DNA of 64,000 bases from Acidobacteria bacterium UBA2999 (GTDB lineage: Bacteria; Acidobacteriota; Vicinamibacteria; Vicinamibacterales; UBA2999). The stretch lies in contig DDZV01000022.1 in NCBI GenBank assembly GCA_002346475.1, positions 1-64,000 on the forward strand, in the 5' to 3' direction. The number at the start of each line of letters is the position of its first letter. Position 1 is the stretch's first letter. A model generated the notes under the pieces. It did no database searches, was not told where the DNA came from, and saw only the letters and a program-made list of their open reading frames with translations. Below are positions 53,587 through 63,095 of the stretch, piece by piece. Both the position numbers and the translations under genes were made by a program.

Positions 53587-55826
53587 TGTTTCGTACACGC
53601 TTCTACGCTAGATGGTGCAGTCTCTCCGATTGTCCGCATGACGAAATTACACATCAATTGCCTAAGATGATAATTAAGAGCAGGGTTGGCAACACCGTGT
53701 CGTGACTTAGGGTACACCATCAATTCGAATGATTTTCCGGCCTGCTGTAAACCATGCACGAGCTGAATCGTATTCTGTAGATGCACATTATCGTCAATGG
53801 TGCCATGAATAATTAGGGCACGTCCGTATAGTTGGGATGCTGCCTTTGCTGGTGCTGTCTTTTCATAACCGTCAAAGTTATTCTGCGGCATTTGCATATA
53901 TCGTTCGGTATAAATTGAGTCGTAGTTTCGCCAATCGGTGACCGGAGCACCAATAATGCCTGCAGCAAAGCTCTTGCTATGTGTCATTGCATAGGCTGTC
54001 ATAAAACCGCCATAACTCCACCCACTCAGTGCGATCTTTGACCCGTCAATATAAGGTTGCTGCTTCAACCATGTCACACCGTCTTCAAGATCCTGTAATT
54101 CAAGCTCGCCTAACCGACCATACACTGGCCATTGGGATTCAACACCTTTGCCACTTGCGCTTCGGTTATCAACTACCCAAACAATGATCCCGTTCTGTGC
54201 CAAAAACTGAAAGAATAAATATTCAGTGCCTCGCCATGCATTAATCACTTGCTGTGCACCTGGACCAGCATAGGTGTGTTGATACACCGGGTAACGCTTG
54301 CTTGGATCGAAGTCTGGAGGCTTAATCATCATCGCCTCCATAAGAAATCCATCACGAGTGTTAATTTGCAGAAATTCTGGAGTAGACAGTTGGTATTGAC
54401 TAAGGGCAGGAGTCGGATTCGCCTCGATGATTCGTGTCTCGGTTCCATCTGCGTCGTGCAATCGTCTCTGCGTGGGAGTACTCACGTCACTCCAGTAACC
54501 TATATATTTGGTGAATGTTGGATTAAAACTAGCTCGATGAGTGCCAGCACGATTCGACAGCTTTTGTGTTTCGCCTGTTGACAACTGTGCTTTGTAGAGT
54601 TGTGTGCCAAGCACGCTATGCTCCGTGCCTCGGTAGTACAGACTGTCTGATGCCTCATCTACACCATAGAGAGTACGCAGATCCCATCGACCAGATGTGA
54701 CTGGACGCACCAACGTACCATCTGTTTGATACTGATAAAGATGGCGAAAACCAGACCTCTCACTAAACCAGAGAAAGGATCCATCGTTTAACCAAATGGG
54801 GTTGCCGTTTCCGTTAACCCAGGCTTGAGTTGTCTCGCGCAGGATCTGTTGATGCTTGCCAGTCATCACATCACCAAGATTGAGGTCAAGCCACGTTTGT
54901 TCCCGATTTTGTACTTGGTACGAGATTTGATCAGAATCTGGTGTCCATCCAACATTTACGATCAGAATTTCAACGTCGTCATATTGACTTAAATCAAGCC
55001 ACAACAGATCCCCGTTACCGACCTGCACAACGCCCAAAGCAACTCTGGGATTTGGATCCCCAGCTTTTGGATAATCCGTCACCTCAACCATGGGCCGGTA
55101 AGGAATATGATCAACTATGGTGTACTCCGGTACGGGTCGTTCATCGAGTTGTAGAAATGCAACGCGTGTTGAATCAGGACTCCACCAGTAAGCACGAAAT
55201 CTTCCACGACCGTAAATTTCTTCTTGATATAACCAGTCTAACTTCGCGTTCAATATTTCATGGTTGCCGTCTGTAGTAAGTTGCTGTTCCTGCAGAGTTT
55301 GAAGATCGACAACGAATAAATTGTTATGACGTACAAACGCCACAAGGTTCCCGTTAGGACTAAAGGATGCTTCTTCCTCTACACCAGCCTTCACTGTCAA
55401 CCTGACTGCACGCTTATCCGAAAAATCGTAGTAATACAGATCGTTAGCTATGAACAAAAGCGCCCCAGCCTGAGTCGGATGCAGGGTTAAACCACCAGCA
55501 CGAATCTGTGCCGAAACCTCACTAGCTGTCATTCCAACAAGTGCTGCTGCGAATTCACTCTCCATTTGTTCCACATCAAACAGAGGTTCGGTTAGTCCTG
55601 TAGCAGCATCAACAACTTGCCATTCACTTCCAGAGGAATCGTGAGAAATTGAAAGATAACGTTCTGTATCAATCCATGTGAGCGCTTTTGGCAACGCACC
55701 GGTAAATACTGCTCTCCGATCGGGATTGTAAATAGCATCGAGCGTTAGGGTTCGTTCCTGGGCCGCTGGTGTTTCCGGAACCAGTAGCAGGAAAATCAAA
55801 AAACTGCTGAAATATTTCAAGCTCAT
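53583..55826 (-). CDS. S9 family peptidase, dipeptidyl-peptidase IV type
   Basis: 747 residues with a signal peptide (LIFLLLVPETPAAQ, ~22 residues). The N-terminal beta-propeller DPPIV domain (~60-480) includes the LDWLYQEEIYGRGRF segment with the paired glutamates that bind the substrate N-terminus. The C-terminal alpha/beta-hydrolase has nucleophile S604 (GWSYGGF), Asp 678/679 (TIDDNVH) and H710 (SRHGV). It removes X-Pro or X-Ala dipeptides from peptide N-termini in the periplasm or outside. Followed by the overlapping MetF-like gene; divergent from an aminotransferase gene. Confidence 0.95.
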   Translation of the reverse strand: MSLKYFSSFLIFLLLVPETPAAQERTLTLDAIYNPDRRAVFTGALPKALTWIDTERYLSISHDSSGSEWQVVDAATGLTEPLFDVEQMESEFAAALVGMTASEVSAQIRAGGLTLHPTQAGALLFIANDLYYYDFSDKRAVRLTVKAGVEEEASFSPNGNLVAFVRHNNLFVVDLQTLQEQQLTTDGNHEILNAKLDWLYQEEIYGRGRFRAYWWSPDSTRVAFLQLDERPVPEYTIVDHIPYRPMVEVTDYPKAGDPNPRVALGVVQVGNGDLLWLDLSQYDDVEILIVNVGWTPDSDQISYQVQNREQTWLDLNLGDVMTGKHQQILRETTQAWVNGNGNPIWLNDGSFLWFSERSGFRHLYQYQTDGTLVRPVTSGRWDLRTLYGVDEASDSLYYRGTEHSVLGTQLYKAQLSTGETQKLSNRAGTHRASFNPTFTKYIGYWSDVSTPTQRRLHDADGTETRIIEANPTPALSQYQLSTPEFLQINTRDGFLMEAMMIKPPDFDPSKRYPVYQHTYAGPGAQQVINAWRGTEYLFFQFLAQNGIIVWVVDNRSASGKGVESQWPVYGRLGELELQDLEDGVTWLKQQPYIDGSKIALSGWSYGGFMTAYAMTHSKSFAAGIIGAPVTDWRNYDSIYTERYMQMPQNNFDGYEKTAPAKAASQLYGRALIIHGTIDDNVHLQNTIQLVHGLQQAGKSFELMVYPKSRHGVANPALNYHLRQLMCNFVMRTIGETAPSSVEACTKQ

Positions 55827-55883
55827 AACTCTCTAGTTTAGTCCACTAGAATAGTGGTATGCCTCCTATTGTCTTCTCTGTCA

Positions 55884-57050
55884 ATGTTGTCCCGTCGCTT
55901 ACCGCCTGATCGATTACCGAATCGCTTAACACAAGCGATTAATTTGCTACGTCGGGAGCATCAGCCGTTCATCGATCTGACTGAATCGAATCCAACCCGG
56001 GCTGGTTTTACATATCCCACAGATCTCCTGAACGACTTCAGTCATGTCGAAGCGTTACAGTATGATCCCAAACCATTCGGACTAGCCTGCGCCAGAGAAG
56101 CCATCGCGCGAGACTACGGCCGGCGTGGTATTACTGTGGACCCGTCGAGAATCGTGCTTACCACCAGTACAAGCGAATCATACAGCTGGTTATTTAAATT
56201 GCTCTGTAATGCCGGTGATCATGTGCTTGCTCCTCGTCCAAGCTATCCACTCTTCGACTATTTAACAAAGCTCGAAGCTGTGCATGCAAAACCATATGAT
56301 CTGGATTACGACAGACGCTGGACAATTAATATGGCCAGCCTAGAAAAAGCTGTTACGCCTCAAACACGTGCGTTGGTCGTTGTATCACCCAATAACCCGA
56401 CAGGATCGTTCATAACGCGTGAAGAACATCTTCAGTTAATGAAATTTTGTAAGTCTCACGACCTTGTATTAATTGCTGACGAAGTCTTTGTCGACTATCC
56501 CCTCGATGAACGCAAAGAACGGGCAACGGACCTTGCGCTGCAAGAGACAGCACTTGCATGTAGTCTGGGTGGCTTATCAAAATCTATTGGCTTGCCTCAG
56601 GCAAAACTTGGCTGGATGCTTCTGGGGGGACCACCTAGTCTCTGTGCTACGGCTTTGGATGCCCTTGAACTTATTGCTGATAGCTATCTTTCCGTATCAA
56701 CCTCCGTGCAAATCGCAACGCCCAATCTGCTCACACGGGGAGCTCTGATTCGACAAGAAATCCATTCCAGGATTCAGGGTAATCTCAAAACTCTTTACCA
56801 TGAAGTTTCTCAGCAACCATCGTGTCAAGCGCTTGTGGTTGAAGGTGGATGGTACGCTGTTATCCGAGTCCCAGCGACTCAACGGGAAGAAGATCTTGTG
56901 CTGGATTTACTGCAGCGCGAGCATGTTCTTGTCTATCCAGGATACTTTTTTGATTTTTCTAATGAAGCGTATTTAGTCATCAGTCTTTTGCCCCCACCTG
57001 AAGTCCTGAATGATGCCCTCCCTAGACTTCTGACGGTTGCTTCCAGCTAA
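55884..57050 (+). CDS. Aminotransferase class I/II
   Basis: 388 residues from ATG 55884 (MLSRRLPPDRLPNRL fits family starts better than the upstream GTG at 55854). Fold-type I PLP enzyme with NNPTG (170-174), IADEVFVDY and the PLP lysine K233 in SLGGLSKSIGLPQAKLGW. The segment FIDLTESNPTRAGF near the start is characteristic of a subgroup of unassigned pyridoxal-dependent aminotransferases. The amino-acid substrate is not predictable. Divergent from the S9 peptidase gene and convergent with glnS (9 nt apart). Confidence 0.88.
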   Translation: MLSRRLPPDRLPNRLTQAINLLRREHQPFIDLTESNPTRAGFTYPTDLLNDFSHVEALQYDPKPFGLACAREAIARDYGRRGITVDPSRIVLTTSTSESYSWLFKLLCNAGDHVLAPRPSYPLFDYLTKLEAVHAKPYDLDYDRRWTINMASLEKAVTPQTRALVVVSPNNPTGSFITREEHLQLMKFCKSHDLVLIADEVFVDYPLDERKERATDLALQETALACSLGGLSKSIGLPQAKLGWMLLGGPPSLCATALDALELIADSYLSVSTSVQIATPNLLTRGALIRQEIHSRIQGNLKTLYHEVSQQPSCQALVVEGGWYAVIRVPATQREEDLVLDLLQREHVLVYPGYFFDFSNEAYLVISLLPPPEVLNDALPRLLTVASS

Positions 57051-57059
57051 GATCTGCAT

Positions 57060-58820
57060 TCACTTTTTTTCTAATGGGTGCTTTCTATTGTGACCGGCTT
57101 TGTTCTGCATGCGCGCCCACGTATCTCTGAGCGTGATCGTGCGGTTAAAAACCAGGTGATCCTTGCGTGAATCCGGATCAACACAAAAATATCCAAGGCG
57201 TTCAAACTGATAGCACGCTCCAGTCATGGGGTCAGCCAAGCTTGGCTCAACCCAGCAGTCAGTCCGGCGATCGAGCGACGCGGGGTTGAGTGTCGCTTTG
57301 TAATCGTGGCCATCCGGTATGTCCTCTGGATGCTCGGCAGTAAACAAATGGTCGTACAGGCGAACTTCCGCGCTGATCGCTTGCGCGGCTGATACCCAGT
57401 GAATCGTGCCTCGCACTTTTCGCCCATCAGGAGCGTAACCACCGCGTGTCTCGGGATCGTAGGTGCAACGGAGCTCCACCACGTTGCCTGCTTCGTCTTT
57501 GACAACATCACGGCATGTTACAAAGTAGGCATACCGCAATCGAACTTCTCGCCCCGGTGCTAAACGGAAAAATTTTTTCGGCGGATCTTCTCGAAAATCG
57601 TTCCGTTCAATATACAACTCACGTGAGAATGGAATCTTCCGGGTCCCTGCAATCTCATTTTCAGGGTTGTTAATAGCGTCAAGTTCCTCGATCTGATCTT
57701 CTGGATAGTTCTCAATCACGACCTTCACCGGTTCCACAACCGCCATCACTCGCGACGCCCGTTGATTCAACTCTTGCCGAACGGCATCCTCCAATTGAGC
57801 CACCTGCACCATGCTGTTCGCCTTGGCAATACCAATACGGTCGCAAAAATCACGAATCGCCGCCGGTGGATATCCTCGCCGACGCATGCCACTTAGCGTC
57901 GGCATTCGTGGATCATCCCAACCATCCACATGTCCGCCACTAACCAATTCCAAAAGTTTACGTTTGCTCAAAACAGTGTGCGTTAAGTTCAATCGAGCAA
58001 ACTCAATTTGTCGTGGCGGGTCCACCCAATCAAGCGCCTTCAGATACCAGTCGTAGAGAGGACGATGATCTTCAAACTCTAACGTGCACAGCGAATGTGT
58101 CACTTGTTCAAACGCATCTGACAATGGATGAGTAAAGTCATAGGTGGGATAAATAACCCACTCGTTGGCACGACGATAATGTGGCTGACGTCGGATCCGG
58201 TAAATAGTCGGGTCCCGCATGTTCATGTTGGAAGCCGACATATCAATCTTGGCGCGAAGCGTCCGTGACCCATCGTCAAACTCGCCGGCACGCATCCGGT
58301 CAAAAAGATCTAAGTTTTCTTCAACGGATCGATTGCGATGCGGGCTGTTTCGACCTGGTTCATCCCAGCGACCACGATATTGGCTGACTTCTTCCCCTTG
58401 CAGGTCATCTACGTAAGCGAGACCCTTTTCAATCAACGTGACAGCACAGTCATATAAACGCTCATAGTAATCAGACGCATAATAAAAACGATCACTCCAC
58501 TCGAACCCGAGCCACCGGACATCTTGTTCGATCGCTCTCACAAACTCTTTGTTTTCAGTTGCTGGATTTGTATCGTCCATCCGAAGATTGCAGAGACCAC
58601 CGTGCTCGACTGCAATACCAAAATTAAGACAAATCGCCTTTGCATGCCCAATGTGCAAATACCCGTTTGGTTCAGGAGGAAAACGTGTACACACGCGCCC
58701 TCCGTGTCGACCAGCTTTGTGGTCAGACACAACTATTTCCCTGATGAAATCAACTGATGTTGAGGCTTCAGGAGTCCCGTTTACATGATCAGATCGAGGC
58801 ACGCAAATAATCCTATTCAA
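57060..58820 (-). CDS. glnS: Glutamine--tRNA ligase
   Basis: Class Ib synthetase (586 aa; E. coli 554). HIGH is intact (56-59, PNGYLHIGHAKAI), the KMSKS-equivalent is VLSKRK, and MRDPTIYRIRRQPHYR is a conserved catalytic-domain segment. The C-terminal half is the beta-barrel anticodon-binding domain. Presence of GlnRS means Gln-tRNA can be made directly, without relying only on the GatCAB amidotransferase route. The first ~20 residues are not conserved, so a later start is possible. Confidence 0.96.
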   Translation of the reverse strand: MNRIICVPRSDHVNGTPEASTSVDFIREIVVSDHKAGRHGGRVCTRFPPEPNGYLHIGHAKAICLNFGIAVEHGGLCNLRMDDTNPATENKEFVRAIEQDVRWLGFEWSDRFYYASDYYERLYDCAVTLIEKGLAYVDDLQGEEVSQYRGRWDEPGRNSPHRNRSVEENLDLFDRMRAGEFDDGSRTLRAKIDMSASNMNMRDPTIYRIRRQPHYRRANEWVIYPTYDFTHPLSDAFEQVTHSLCTLEFEDHRPLYDWYLKALDWVDPPRQIEFARLNLTHTVLSKRKLLELVSGGHVDGWDDPRMPTLSGMRRRGYPPAAIRDFCDRIGIAKANSMVQVAQLEDAVRQELNQRASRVMAVVEPVKVVIENYPEDQIEELDAINNPENEIAGTRKIPFSRELYIERNDFREDPPKKFFRLAPGREVRLRYAYFVTCRDVVKDEAGNVVELRCTYDPETRGGYAPDGRKVRGTIHWVSAAQAISAEVRLYDHLFTAEHPEDIPDGHDYKATLNPASLDRRTDCWVEPSLADPMTGACYQFERLGYFCVDPDSRKDHLVFNRTITLRDTWARMQNKAGHNRKHPLEKK

Positions 58821-58845
58821 TCATTATGCCAGAGGCGTGACGGAT

Positions 58846-60021
58846 CTAGCTGTCGTCAGAGGTCTTAGGAATGTCTATCTCTCGGAGGGGTTCGTCAATT
58901 TCCGCAAGGTTTAGGACCTCTTCTGAGTCTGTACTCACTCCTAACTTAAGCAACTTCTCTCCCTTAGGACGTACGTTTCGTTGCCACGATCCCGCTGCCT
59001 TATTGAAATTGAGTACTGCATCCTGGAGACTCTTTCCCATCTTGTTGAGATGTTCCGTATATGTTGTTAGAGAGTTGAATAACCCCTTGCTGGTTTCATG
59101 AATATCCCCGGCCGACGCTACAAGTACTACCTGCCGCCATCCGTATGCAAACGTCTTGAGCAAACTTAAAAGCGTGATCGGGCTGGCTAGCATTACTTTT
59201 TGTTTGGTGGCCTCTTCGATAAGTTCTGGGATCTCCTGAAAAGCCACACTAAACATCGCCTCTCCTGGTAGAAACATCACAACAAGCTCCACCGGTTCTT
59301 TAAAATTTTCCCAATATTTCTTACTCGACAAGTCGGCAACATGCCCACGTAAATCTTTCTTCCACTTTTTAAGGCTCTCTTCCCGTGTACGTTCATCTTT
59401 TGCGTCGTTAGCAGCCATAAAATTCGTCGTCGGTGCTTTCGAGTCTACAGCAATGCTTTGTGATGGCCTCCTCTCAGCAGACGGAAGGTAAGCAATCATG
59501 TCTGGTATATCGATTGTGCCGTCCAGTTTCTTCATTCGTTTTTGCGTCTCAAAATCACAGTGTTCAAGCATTCCTGCAAGCTCCACAACACGTCGAAGCT
59601 GCATCTCACCCCACTGGCCACTACCTTTGGTCGAACGCAAGGCCTGGGATAGGTCGCGGGTATCTTTCTCGAGATTCTTCACATTCACTACAAGATCAGA
59701 GGCGTATTTACTTTGTTCCGTTTTGAAGGTTTCTAGGCTCTTGTCCAGGGTCTGCTGAATGGATTCAATATGTTTGCTCTGAAGCTTAAAGTCTGACTGG
59801 TTCCGTTTCTCGAGTTTATCAATTGCGTCTGTAAGAGCCGCTGAAACAATAACCTGCAACCGATCACGCTCTGCATCCTCGGCTTTCTGTAAGTCCTCAG
59901 GTGACGATATTGATTCCTCGGCCGACTTCGGACTCTGGCGGTTAAAAAACAGAAAGGCTGCAATGCCTGCAAAAACTAGAGTGGCGACAAGAAGTGCTAA
60001 CGTCAAGGGATCCATGTACAT
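58846..60021 (-). CDS. rmuC: DNA recombination protein RmuC
   Basis: 391 residues: an N-terminal membrane anchor (~7-26), a coiled-coil region (~40-130) and the RmuC nuclease-like domain (~135-350), including GSGQWGEMQLRRVVELAGM, IAVDSKAP and VVMFLPGEAMFSVAF. RmuC limits DNA inversions and is thought to belong to the PD-(D/E)XK nuclease superfamily. The tail is acidic. Located between glnS (25 nt downstream) and the M28 peptidase gene (15 nt upstream), probably co-transcribed. Confidence 0.95.
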   Translation of the reverse strand: MYMDPLTLALLVATLVFAGIAAFLFFNRQSPKSAEESISSPEDLQKAEDAERDRLQVIVSAALTDAIDKLEKRNQSDFKLQSKHIESIQQTLDKSLETFKTEQSKYASDLVVNVKNLEKDTRDLSQALRSTKGSGQWGEMQLRRVVELAGMLEHCDFETQKRMKKLDGTIDIPDMIAYLPSAERRPSQSIAVDSKAPTTNFMAANDAKDERTREESLKKWKKDLRGHVADLSSKKYWENFKEPVELVVMFLPGEAMFSVAFQEIPELIEEATKQKVMLASPITLLSLLKTFAYGWRQVVLVASAGDIHETSKGLFNSLTTYTEHLNKMGKSLQDAVLNFNKAAGSWQRNVRPKGEKLLKLGVSTDSEEVLNLAEIDEPLREIDIPKTSDDS

Positions 60022-60036
60022 CCTTCGATTGTTTTT

Positions 60037-61596
60037 CTACTTATTGACCGCCCGGTCAACGCGTGGCTTCGGTAACGGTTTCCGCGGGAGCAGTTCGTCG
60101 CGATTTGCTGCGTGATATACAAAGGATGCAAGGATCACCGCATTCTTCATAAGATCGTCTAGTTGTACACGTTCGTACAAGTCCATGTTTGTGTGATGGG
60201 AATGCGTACTATATTCAAGGGGATCTTGTGTGAATTGAAAACCTGGCAAGCCAACTTCGTCAAATGAAACGTGATCCGTTGCACCAGTCCCACGGATTGT
60301 GAGGGTAGTCATTCCCATGCTACGAAGTGGATCAATCCACGCATTAAAAATAGGTCGTACTGCTTCGTTTCCTTGTAAGTAGACACCACGAATTGCACCG
60401 CTACCATTGTCTAAATTGAAATAGACGGACACCTTTTCGTGTGCTGCTGTCCGTGTCATCGTCTCTCGGTCAGCAAAATGCTCTCGGACATAGGCACGCG
60501 ATCCGAGCAACCCTTGCTCTTCTCCCGTCCATAGGGCAAGGCGCACGGTTCGTCGCATTGCAAGACCTGTAGCCTTCAGGATACGCATTGCTTCCATTAC
60601 CGCTGCTACTCCTGCTGCATTGTCCGTTGCGCCCGTCCCTGCATGCCAAGAATCAAAATGGGCGCCAATCAATACAAGCTCGTCCGCTTTATCTGTCCCA
60701 GGAATATCTGCAAGCAAATTAAAAGAATCGAGATTGTCATCGTAGAAATGATTCTGCACATCCAACTCGATGTGCACAGGCACTTCGTGATTCAGCGTCC
60801 TGACAAGACGCCCATAATGCTCACTAGCAACTACCAGTTGGAGTGGTACGGCGGGCGCATCAACATGCCTCTGTTGCGAGGGTCCGGTTACATGAATGCT
60901 GCCATGATCCCCACGACCACGCCCTGGCTGCAGTACAGCAACAACACCTTCCTGCACAAAAAATTGCATGCGCCGTTGGGCGAACTTATTTGGCGTTCGG
61001 TACGCACGTGGAGAAGCAGACACTTTCTGTTCTTCTAACGCGGCAAGTTCAGCGTCTGTAAAACGTCGACCTCTAGGCTCAAAATGCGGCTTCACAACCG
61101 GAGCAGGGACAGTCAGCACAATCTTATCTTTGAGCTTGCCTGCCCACTGGCTTATTTCACTCTCATTGGTGATCACTGCCAGTACAGCTTCTGCAGTAAT
61201 CGATCCTTCCGTGCCTGGTGTCCACGCTCTCGGGTAAGCTGACAACGGGTAGGGGGTTGGTGAAACAACATGGGCAATCAAGCGCTCATTTGACCACCCT
61301 CGACCAAACGGTCCCCATGTCTCTTGGCGGATATTGTCCAGGTTCCACTCACCTAGACGTTTAGTTGCCCACTCCGCAGCAACACGAATCTGCAATGAAT
61401 TCGTGAGACGCGGACCGTGTATGTCAGTAAGGTACGACAGTACCTCCTGAATTTCAGAACGTTTTAATCCCTCTTCTTTGATGCGATAAACCGCATCGAA
61501 GTCGACGGATTCCTGTGTCAAAGCAGTCGGGGCTACAAGTGAAATAGCGCCAATCAGTACGATGACAAACAATAGGTGTGTCTGCCGAAACGTCAC
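60037..61596 (-). CDS. M28 family exported metallopeptidase
   Basis: 519 residues with a signal peptide (~1-28, ending TALTQE). A PA-domain-like insert lies in the middle. The zinc aminopeptidase core is clear: H313/D315 (GAHFDSW), bridging D325 (GATDNAAG), catalytic E359/E360 (WTGEEQG), D396 (NLDNGSG) and a C-terminal His of STHSHHTN (467/468). It should release N-terminal amino acids from peptides outside the inner membrane, complementing the DPP4-type enzyme nearby. Confidence 0.94.
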   Translation of the reverse strand: MTFRQTHLLFVIVLIGAISLVAPTALTQESVDFDAVYRIKEEGLKRSEIQEVLSYLTDIHGPRLTNSLQIRVAAEWATKRLGEWNLDNIRQETWGPFGRGWSNERLIAHVVSPTPYPLSAYPRAWTPGTEGSITAEAVLAVITNESEISQWAGKLKDKIVLTVPAPVVKPHFEPRGRRFTDAELAALEEQKVSASPRAYRTPNKFAQRRMQFFVQEGVVAVLQPGRGRGDHGSIHVTGPSQQRHVDAPAVPLQLVVASEHYGRLVRTLNHEVPVHIELDVQNHFYDDNLDSFNLLADIPGTDKADELVLIGAHFDSWHAGTGATDNAAGVAAVMEAMRILKATGLAMRRTVRLALWTGEEQGLLGSRAYVREHFADRETMTRTAAHEKVSVYFNLDNGSGAIRGVYLQGNEAVRPIFNAWIDPLRSMGMTTLTIRGTGATDHVSFDEVGLPGFQFTQDPLEYSTHSHHTNMDLYERVQLDDLMKNAVILASFVYHAANRDELLPRKPLPKPRVDRAVNK

Positions 61597-61831
61597 AAAA
61601 CCTCCTTAAAACTAAGGCCTGAGTGTAGCGGTTCTTGACCGTCCTTGCGACTCACGATTGTCAAGATTTCGCCACCTAATAATAAATCGTCCTGATTTTC
61701 CTAGTTCCGGCTTGGCCCCCAATTGTTGTGGCAACATTCCGAATATATGTTCAAATTGATACCATAAGTTCTTTGTTGGAAATGTGGATAATAGGCATTG
61801 CCTCCAATCATCCACATAACAACCATAATTT

Positions 61832-63085
61832 ATGCTTTATGTAACCGTGACTCGTGGTGTGTTTCGCCTCATAGCCCTTGCATTATTTCTTTCGTTTGGG
61901 CTTTTGACCGCGTGCCAGATCGAAGACCCGCCCCAGATGTTCCCCCTGGGCACAGATGTTTCTCTGCCGGCTGACACAATGTTGATTCGCGGGCAAGTTC
62001 CGAGGCAAACAACACTCAGTGCCATGCTCGATGAACATGGATTGCATGCCTCAGCCGTTGGGCGTGTGGTTGTGGCCACCCGAGAAGTATTCGATCCCAG
62101 ACGCTTGCGCGCTCTACAACCGTTTTTGCTTGAACGTACCTTTGATGGTGATATACGGCGATTCGAATATGAGATCGACAACGATCAGTTTCTACGTTTA
62201 GCGTCAGTTCCAGGGGCAAAGGATGATCTCGTTGCTAGCCTTTTGCCAATTGAGAAAAATCGAGAGGAAGCTGCCATTGCAGGCACCATCAACATCGACA
62301 CACCTTCGTTGTATCAGGCAATGACTGCTACAGGTGAGCGTGCAGACCTAACCATTGCTATGGCCGATATTTTCGCTGGAGAAATTGATTTTAATACTGA
62401 ACTTCGCCAGGGCGATTACTTTGCCTTAGCTTTCGAAAAGTTTACAAGAGAAGATCGACCATCGACGTACGGCGAAATTTACGCGGCAGAATTTTACAAT
62501 GATGGCCGTTTATTACGCGCCCTACATTTCACGCCGCCCGATGGTGAACCTGGTTACTATGACGAACAAGGTAATTCCTTGAAACGTCTGTTCTTGAAAT
62601 CGCCACTGAAATTTTCTCCTCGGGTGACTTCTGGTTTTTCACGTAGGCGTTTTCATCCAGTGCTAAAGAGATACCGTCCGCATCTTGGTATCGATTACGG
62701 AGCGCCTGTTGGAGCGCCCGTGGTAGCAGTAGCAACTGGAAGAGTGGTTTCAGCTACGTACGACAGTGCTAATGGACGAATGGTGCGATTGAAACACCCA
62801 AGTGGCTACGAAACTTACTACCTACATCTATCTAAATTTGCACCTGGCATTCGTAAAGGTGCACGTGTCACACAAGGTCAATTAATAGGTGAGGTTGGAG
62901 CAACGGGTCTCGCGACTGGTCCTCATCTCGACTACCGGGTGCGAAAAAATGGCGTGTTTGTTAACCCAACCGTAGAACATCGCAAGATGCCCCCCGGTGA
63001 ACCAGTGCCAGCGGATATCATGCCGCTCTTTGAAGAGGTCCGAGACGAATGGCTTCCACGCTTAAAACACAGCGTGACAGAATGA
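61832..63085 (+). CDS. M23 family peptidoglycan peptidase, lipoprotein
   Basis: 417 residues. A lipobox LLTAC (Cys ~28) after a hydrophobic stretch marks it as a lipoprotein. A LysM/OapA-like region (~50-150) precedes the LytM-type domain. The zinc site is H284/D288 (PHLGIDYG), with H332 (YLHLS) and H365. The last motif reads GPHLDY instead of the canonical GPHLHF, putting Asp at the third ligand position. The enzyme probably cuts peptidoglycan cross-links in the periplasm. Divergent from the M28 gene across 235 nt in which I see nothing definite. Confidence 0.92.
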   Translation: MLYVTVTRGVFRLIALALFLSFGLLTACQIEDPPQMFPLGTDVSLPADTMLIRGQVPRQTTLSAMLDEHGLHASAVGRVVVATREVFDPRRLRALQPFLLERTFDGDIRRFEYEIDNDQFLRLASVPGAKDDLVASLLPIEKNREEAAIAGTINIDTPSLYQAMTATGERADLTIAMADIFAGEIDFNTELRQGDYFALAFEKFTREDRPSTYGEIYAAEFYNDGRLLRALHFTPPDGEPGYYDEQGNSLKRLFLKSPLKFSPRVTSGFSRRRFHPVLKRYRPHLGIDYGAPVGAPVVAVATGRVVSATYDSANGRMVRLKHPSGYETYYLHLSKFAPGIRKGARVTQGQLIGEVGATGLATGPHLDYRVRKNGVFVNPTVEHRKMPPGEPVPADIMPLFEEVRDEWLPRLKHSVTE

Positions 63086-63095
63086 CTCAAGCCTA

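Noticed and set aside
61612..61815. 67-aa minus-strand ORF between the M28 and M23 genes
   Set aside because: No ribosome-binding site, no protein-like features, and it occupies the divergent promoter region.
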